Source: Treponema sp. (GTDB taxonomy: Bacteria > Spirochaetota > Spirochaetia > Treponematales > Breznakiellaceae). Taken from it: 10,085 nucleotides of DNA. Made by a program: the position numbers and the translations under genes. Below are positions 6,800-10,085 of the stretch, one piece after another. Each line of letters begins with the position of its first letter. The first letter of the stretch is position 1. A model generated the notes under the pieces. The model had not been told where the DNA came from. It saw only the letters and a program-made list of their open reading frames with translations, and did no database searches. The DNA is taken from positions 1 through 10,085 of the forward strand of contig JAIRXT010000116.1 of NCBI GenBank assembly GCA_031268125.1, written 5' to 3'.

Positions 6800-7456
6800 G
6801 GGTTCCTCCGGCGCCGGGGACTCAGTCTTTTCGGGCGGGTTGTTTCCTGCCTCCGCATCGTCCCCCCCGTCCCGTTTGTTGTGGGCGTAATTTACCGTCA
6901 GGGTCCGGCCGCGGAACATGGCGCCGTTCAGCGCCTCGATAATCTTATTCACTACGGTATTCCGGACCTGTACAAAAGAATAACTGTCCAAAATGCGTAT
7001 AGACCCAATATCTTCCCGTTCAACCTGTGCGGTATTGATAATAAGGCTCAAAATTTCCCTGGGGAATAAACGGCGGTTGCGTCCAATGCTGATAAAAAGC
7101 CATTTTGATTCTTCTTCCGCCAGGATAAGCCGGGGATTGATCCCTTCCGCCGGGCCGCCCGGATTCCGGTCCTTCCATCCCCTGGAGTTTTCTTCCGGAA
7201 TCGTATAGTTTCCCCGTCCCGGGTTTCTGGCCTTGTTTTTGGGAATCTCTCCCTCCCGGAAATTTTGCCGGTCCTGTCCCTGGTCGTAGAGCATCAAAAG
7301 GTACGCCGCAGCCCAGGACCGGCGGAAAAAAGGGATTTCCTTTTTAAAAAGAAGACGGTATTCATTAAGAAGCTGGGGGTTGGCTTCCCTGATTATTGTT
7401 TCCTGAATAAAAGCAACTTTCTGTTTTACTCTTTCTGCGTCAACTGTAAAAGTCAT
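6746..7456 (-). CDS. Free-standing DbpA-type RNA-binding protein
   Basis: This 236-residue protein has three visible parts. Residues 6-60 are predicted helical and end in hydrophobic aromatic residues (SWAAAYLLMLYDQ). Residues 61-115 are a polar, Gly/Pro/Asn-rich linker. Residues ~118-192 match the C-terminal RNA-binding domain of the DEAD-box helicase DbpA, an RRM-like fold: KWLFISIGRNRRLFPREIL, then an IGSIRILDSYSFVQV strand pair, then FRGRTLTVNYA. The tail (195-236) is strongly acidic. There is no helicase core, so the RRM is used here without one. In DbpA this domain grips 23S rRNA hairpin 92; whether this protein binds rRNA is inference. The ATG at 7456 lies 25-30 bases after a good promoter. 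The ribosome site is weak (CGGGAT, or AAAAGG abutting the ATG). The last 17 codons are antisense to the end of the membrane protein gene. Confidence 0.85.
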   Translation of the reverse strand: MTFTVDAERVKQKVAFIQETIIREANPQLLNEYRLLFKKEIPFFRRSWAAAYLLMLYDQGQDRQNFREGEIPKNKARNPGRGNYTIPEENSRGWKDRNPGGPAEGINPRLILAEEESKWLFISIGRNRRLFPREILSLIINTAQVEREDIGSIRILDSYSFVQVRNTVVNKIIEALNGAMFRGRTLTVNYAHNKRDGGDDAEAGNNPPEKTESPAPEEPLDLGIEQGDDSPDKESI

Positions 7457-7485
7457 CCTTTTATCCCGATGTTGAACTTTAGCCT

Positions 7486-7514
7486 ATTATAACATATTTC
7501 ATGGCAAGATTCAA
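7486..7514 (-). promoter_or_regulatory. Sigma-70 type promoter for the DbpA-like gene
   Basis: On the minus strand, TTGAAT (7509-7514) is followed after exactly 17 bases by a perfect TATAAT (7486-7491), preceded by TGT, which makes it also an extended -10. Transcription would start near 7479, giving a leader of about 23 bases before the ATG at 7456. The -35 overlaps the stop codon of the upstream UPF0158-GNAT gene, so the DbpA-like gene can be expressed independently even though the two are co-directional. Confidence 0.65.
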
Positions 7515-8458
7515 TCGGTTTCAGAACCCCGGTCCAAAAGTTTCAGGCAGTAACGGACCATATAGGGGTTAAACGCATTCCTGAACAGTACCGGGGAAAA
7601 ACCCTCGCTTCCTGAAGGAAGATCAATAAGAATTTGCAGTGGTGCTTTCCCTCCGGGTCCGTGCTGCCGGGCTTCATCGATAAACCGGCTTAACAGAGCC
7701 TCCCCAATTCCCAGTCCCCGGTATTGGGGCAGTACCTCAAGGGTACGGATGTACAGGCTTTCGTTCTGCATAACGGCGGCAATATAACCGGCAAAATCCC
7801 CGGTTCCCGTTTCCGCCGTCAACCCCCGATCGCCGGGAAAACACCAGGATTCATCGCCGGAAGATTCCGCCGCCAGAAAGGCCGGCATTTCCGCCGTTCC
7901 CAAATAGTGCGTTGCCGCGTAGGTTCGCAGTTCATCGACACAAAGCCGGTGCAAGGCCGCCGCCGCTTCCCTGCCGGCCTCCCCGGAAGGGTAAAAGCGA
8001 AAATCCTCCAGTACCAGGTCCCCCGTCTCCTCCGGCTCGCCGCCAATCCGCTCAAGCCCCCATTCTTCCCGCAGACCGTTGTACCAGCGCAGAATATCCC
8101 GTCTCATCCCCCGTTCCTTGTAATTATACCACAGTTTTTCTGTTTCGGGATAACAGGAGAGAATATCCTTAAAAGCCCGGAACACTCCCCTCCCCCGGTT
8201 CAGGGCCTCCGTCAGTTCGTTTCGCAGCGCCGGGTTCCGCAGCCCCGCGGTAAAATGCTCCATCAACCTGAAGCCGTCCGTGGAATCCCAGCCCGGCAGC
8301 GAAATATAGCGGTCCTCGTTTTCTTCGGCTGAATCGAAGCCGTCATCTTCTTCACCGACAATCACCCCTTCCTGGGTGTCCAACAGAAAACTGCCTACCT
8401 GGTTTTCCATCGAAAAAAGCAGATCCCCGATAAGCGCTTCACTCAATTCAAATTGCAT
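7511..8458 (-). CDS. UPF0158 domain fused to a GNAT acetyltransferase
   Basis: This 315-residue soluble protein has two domains. Residues ~1-138 match the UPF0158 family of unknown function: an acidic segment (35-50), LPGWDSTDGFRLMEHF (54-69), then NRGRGVFRAFKDIL (87-100) and ERGMRRDILRWYNGL, as in other family members. Residues ~145-305 are a GNAT N-acetyltransferase. Motif A is RTLEVLPQYRGLGIGEALL (238-256), with the acetyl-CoA pyrophosphate loop Q245-Y-R-G-L-G-I-G. A later segment (LFRNAFNPYMVRYCLKLL) fits motif B. The acceptor substrate is unknown. The ATG at 8458 is supported by GGGAG (8464-8468) five bases upstream. It is divergent from aspS across 72 bases and lies 54 bases upstream of the DbpA-like gene, which has its own promoter. 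Family calls are from motif recognition; the UPF0158 call is slightly less certain than GNAT. Confidence 0.86.
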   Translation of the reverse strand: MQFELSEALIGDLLFSMENQVGSFLLDTQEGVIVGEEDDGFDSAEENEDRYISLPGWDSTDGFRLMEHFTAGLRNPALRNELTEALNRGRGVFRAFKDILSCYPETEKLWYNYKERGMRRDILRWYNGLREEWGLERIGGEPEETGDLVLEDFRFYPSGEAGREAAAALHRLCVDELRTYAATHYLGTAEMPAFLAAESSGDESWCFPGDRGLTAETGTGDFAGYIAAVMQNESLYIRTLEVLPQYRGLGIGEALLSRFIDEARQHGPGGKAPLQILIDLPSGSEGFSPVLFRNAFNPYMVRYCLKLLDRGSETD

Positions 8459-8462
8459 AGTT

Positions 8463-8489
8463 TCTCCCGGCTTGTTACATATCTCCCGG
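8463..8489 (-). repeat. Eight-base direct repeat in the divergent intergenic region
   Basis: CCGGGAGA occurs twice on the minus strand (8463-8470 and 8482-8489), 19 bases apart start to start, close to two helical turns. The promoter-proximal copy (8482-8489) lies just after the TATAAT, and the other copy contains the Shine-Dalgarno of the UPF0158-GNAT gene. It could be a paired protein site or a chance duplication of a purine-rich ribosome site. Confidence 0.3.
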
Positions 8490-8499
8490 TCATTATAGA
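8472..8499 (+). promoter_or_regulatory. Candidate aspS promoter
   Basis: TTGTTA (8472-8477) is followed after 16 bases by TATAGA (8494-8499), four of six matches in each hexamer. Transcription would start near 8506, giving a leader of ~25 bases before the aspS ATG at 8531. The ribosome binding site is weak: CAGGAT at 8514-8519 is rather distant and TAGG at 8524-8527 is close. The element overlaps the minus-strand TATAAT, so the two divergent promoters may compete. Confidence 0.35.
8492..8497 (-). promoter_or_regulatory. Candidate -10 for the UPF0158-GNAT gene
   Basis: A perfect TATAAT on the minus strand lies 33 bases before the ATG at 8458, giving a leader of ~26 bases. No good -35 hexamer is present at 16-18 bases, so an activator or another element may be needed. 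It overlaps the candidate plus-strand -10 for aspS by four bases. Confidence 0.4.
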
Positions 8500-8530
8500 T
8501 TAGATTCCGTCCCCAGGATATATTAGGCGT

Positions 8531-10085
8531 ATGGAATCATTAAAGCGGACCCTTGACTGCGGCGCCCTGCGGAAAGGCGATTCGGGCAAAACGGTTGTTT
8601 TGAACGGCTGGGTAAACCGGAAACGGGATCACGGCGGCATATCCTTTATTAATGTACGGGACCGTTACGGTACTACCCAGGCCGTAGTGGGCCAGGATGC
8701 TCCGGCGGAATTAAAGGCCGCCGCCGCGGAACTGCGGAACGAATTCTGCATCGCCCTGGAAGGGCTGGTCCGGCCCCGGCCGGCGGATATGGTGAACCCC
8801 GGTATGCTCACCGGGGAAATTGAAGTCCTGGTGAAGCGCCTGGTCATCCTGAACCGCTCGGAGGTTCTTCCGTTCCAGATTGGGGAAGAAAGCAATGCCG
8901 GGGAAGATTTACGGCTCAAGTACCGCTACCTGGACCTGCGCTCCGCAGGGATGCAGAACCGGATCCGCCTGCGGAGCGAGGTAAGCTTCGCAGTCCGCGA
9001 ATGGATGACCGGCCGGGGCTTCTACGAAATCGAGACCCCCACCTTTATCAAATCCACCCCCGAAGGGGCCCGGGATTACCTGGTCCCCTCCCGGCTGTAT
9101 CCGGGCAGGTTCTACGCCCTGCCCCAGAGCCCCCAACTGTACAAGCAGATCCTCATGGTCGCGGGCTTCGACAAGTATTTCCAAATCGCCCGCTGTTACC
9201 GGGACGAGGACGCCCGGGGGGACCGGCAGCCGGAGTTCACCCAGATAGACATTGAAATGTCCTTTGCGGACCGGGAAGACGTGCTGGCCATGACCGAAGG
9301 ACTCATGGGCCATGTGTTCAGGAAAACCCTGGCCCACGCACTCCCCGCACAATTCCGCCGCCTTACCTGGGAGGAAGCGCAGGAACGCTACGGCAGCGAC
9401 AAGCCGGACCTGCGCTTCGGCCTGCCCCTGCAGGACTTTGGCCCCTTCGCCCGGGCCGGGGGTTTCCAGGCTTTCAAGGATGCCCTGGAACAGGGGGAAG
9501 CCGCCCGCCGGGAGGCAGCGGCAAAGGGGATCGGCGGCGGCGGAGGCGCGGTCAAGGCCCTGGTGGTCCCCGCCGCCCTCATGCCCGCCCCCTATTCCCG
9601 CAAACAGATCGAGGAACTGGAGGCCCACGCCAAAATATACAAAGCCAGGGGCCTGGCCTGGATGAAGGTTGCCGGCGGCGCGGGCAACAGCACAGGCGGC
9701 ACAGGCGGCGGCCCCGTATTGGAAGGGGGAGTCTCAAAGTTTTTCGCGGATCAGGCCGCTGCCATCGTCTCCGCCCTGGGCGCGGGCCCCGGGGACCTCA
9801 TCCTCCTGGCCGCGGATTCCCGGCGCAGTATCGCTAACACCGCCCTGGGCGCGGTCCGCTCCAAACTGGGCCGGGACCTCCAACTCACCGGCCCCGGTCC
9901 GGACGGCAAACCCCGCTTCGAATTCGTGTGGATCGTGGACTTCCCCATGTTCGAGTTCAACGAAGCAGAAAACCGCTGGGAGGCCGCCCACCACATGTTC
10001 ACCTGGCCCCAGGAACAGTACCACAGCACCCTGGAAAGCGATCCCGGTTCGGTCAAAGGGGACCTCTACGACCTGGTCCTCAACG
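8531..10085 (+). CDS. aspS: Aspartyl-tRNA synthetase, 3' end cut by the window
   Basis: The open frame runs from ATG 8531 to the window edge (518 codons read, none of them stop); full-length bacterial enzymes are ~590-600 residues. It charges tRNA with aspartate in the cytoplasm. Residues ~1-110 are the anticodon-binding OB fold (NGWVNRKRDHGGISFINVRD at 25-44). The class II catalytic core follows: RYLDLRS, GFYEIETPTFIKSTPEGARD with LVPSR after it, ALPQSPQLYKQ, and motif 2 CYRDEDARGDRQPEFTQID. The bacterial GAD insertion comes next (KALVVPAALMPAPYSRKQIE, AWMKV, GVSKFF, GDLILLAAD). The catalytic core resumes with WIVDFPMFEFNEAENRWEAA, HHMFTWP and the beginning of the YDLVLNG motif. Motif 3 lies beyond the window. 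H34 in RDHGG is the residue type of non-discriminating enzymes. A Gly/Ser/Thr-rich insertion with a 9-base tandem repeat follows AWMKV. The ATG is the best start because MESLKRT precedes the OB fold at the normal distance. Confidence 0.96.
   Translation, partial: MESLKRTLDCGALRKGDSGKTVVLNGWVNRKRDHGGISFINVRDRYGTTQAVVGQDAPAELKAAAAELRNEFCIALEGLVRPRPADMVNPGMLTGEIEVLVKRLVILNRSEVLPFQIGEESNAGEDLRLKYRYLDLRSAGMQNRIRLRSEVSFAVREWMTGRGFYEIETPTFIKSTPEGARDYLVPSRLYPGRFYALPQSPQLYKQILMVAGFDKYFQIARCYRDEDARGDRQPEFTQIDIEMSFADREDVLAMTEGLMGHVFRKTLAHALPAQFRRLTWEEAQERYGSDKPDLRFGLPLQDFGPFARAGGFQAFKDALEQGEAARREAAAKGIGGGGGAVKALVVPAALMPAPYSRKQIEELEAHAKIYKARGLAWMKVAGGAGNSTGGTGGGPVLEGGVSKFFADQAAAIVSALGAGPGDLILLAADSRRSIANTALGAVRSKLGRDLQLTGPGPDGKPRFEFVWIVDFPMFEFNEAENRWEAAHHMFTWPQEQYHSTLESDPGSVKGDLYDLVLN
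9692..9709 (+). repeat. Two tandem copies of ACAGGCGGC within aspS
   Basis: ACAGGCGGC at 9692-9700 is repeated exactly at 9701-9709, in phase with the codons (Thr-Gly-Gly twice). It lies within a longer Gly/Ala/Ser/Thr-rich stretch of the GAD domain, after AWMKV and before GVSKFF, where other bacterial enzymes have a short charged loop. Slippage at this repeat would insert or delete three residues without breaking the frame. Confidence 0.7.

Noticed and set aside
7724..8332. Plus-strand open frame antisense to the UPF0158-GNAT gene
   Set aside because: No domain or ribosome site, and the minus-strand protein has clear motifs.
8909..9628. Minus-strand open frame of 239 codons
   Set aside because: Antisense to the conserved core of aspS; it stays open because of the high GC at third positions.
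9680..9710. Short repeats considered as CRISPR or mobile-element remains
   Set aside because: Only two 9-base units, in codon phase, within a coding region.

Overview
The window reads as part of a chromosome from an anaerobic, host-associated bacterium, most plausibly a spirochaete close to Treponema (for example the termite-gut lineage). The reasons are a soluble [FeFe]-hydrogenase-like protein fused to a chemoreceptor signalling domain, a free-standing DbpA-type RNA-binding protein, a UPF0158-GNAT fusion, and an aspartyl-tRNA synthetase of the bacterial type. This assignment is inference, since no rRNA or other decisive marker is present. Base composition is GC-rich by eye and rises further in the last ~1.1 kb. 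No tRNA, rRNA, CRISPR array, insertion sequence or integrase is visible.

Layout. (1) 79-2166 (+) encodes a 695-residue cytoplasmic protein: two [4Fe-4S] clusters, an H-cluster hydrogenase domain, another four-cysteine Fe-S domain, then a complete methyl-accepting (MCP) signalling hairpin. It looks like a hydrogen or redox sensor feeding chemotaxis. (2) 2310-4880 (+) is a tight modABC operon for an ABC molybdate importer: binding protein, permease, ATPase. (3) 4959-5624 (-) is a glyoxalase-II-like metallo-beta-lactamase-fold hydrolase convergent with modC. (4) 5639-6799 (+) is an unrecognised four-helix membrane protein. It starts divergently 14 bp from the hydrolase start and probably uses a CTG start codon. 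(5) 6746-7456 (-) is a small DbpA-RRM protein whose 3' end overlaps the membrane protein gene by 54 bp. (6) 7511-8458 (-) is a UPF0158-GNAT fusion. (7) 8531-10085 (+) is aspS, divergent from (6) and cut by the window end.

How the genes fit together. The sensor hydrogenase and the molybdate importer share a strand and suggest a H2-rich, anaerobic lifestyle with molybdoenzymes such as formate dehydrogenase or nitrogenase elsewhere in the genome. That link is inference from adjacency. The right half is a mixed block of housekeeping and poorly characterised genes with tightly packed or overlapping ends. The most interesting item is the hydrogenase-chemoreceptor fusion. It keeps all four H-cluster cysteines but has lost the cysteine used for proton relay in catalytic enzymes, as expected of a sensor rather than an enzyme with high turnover.
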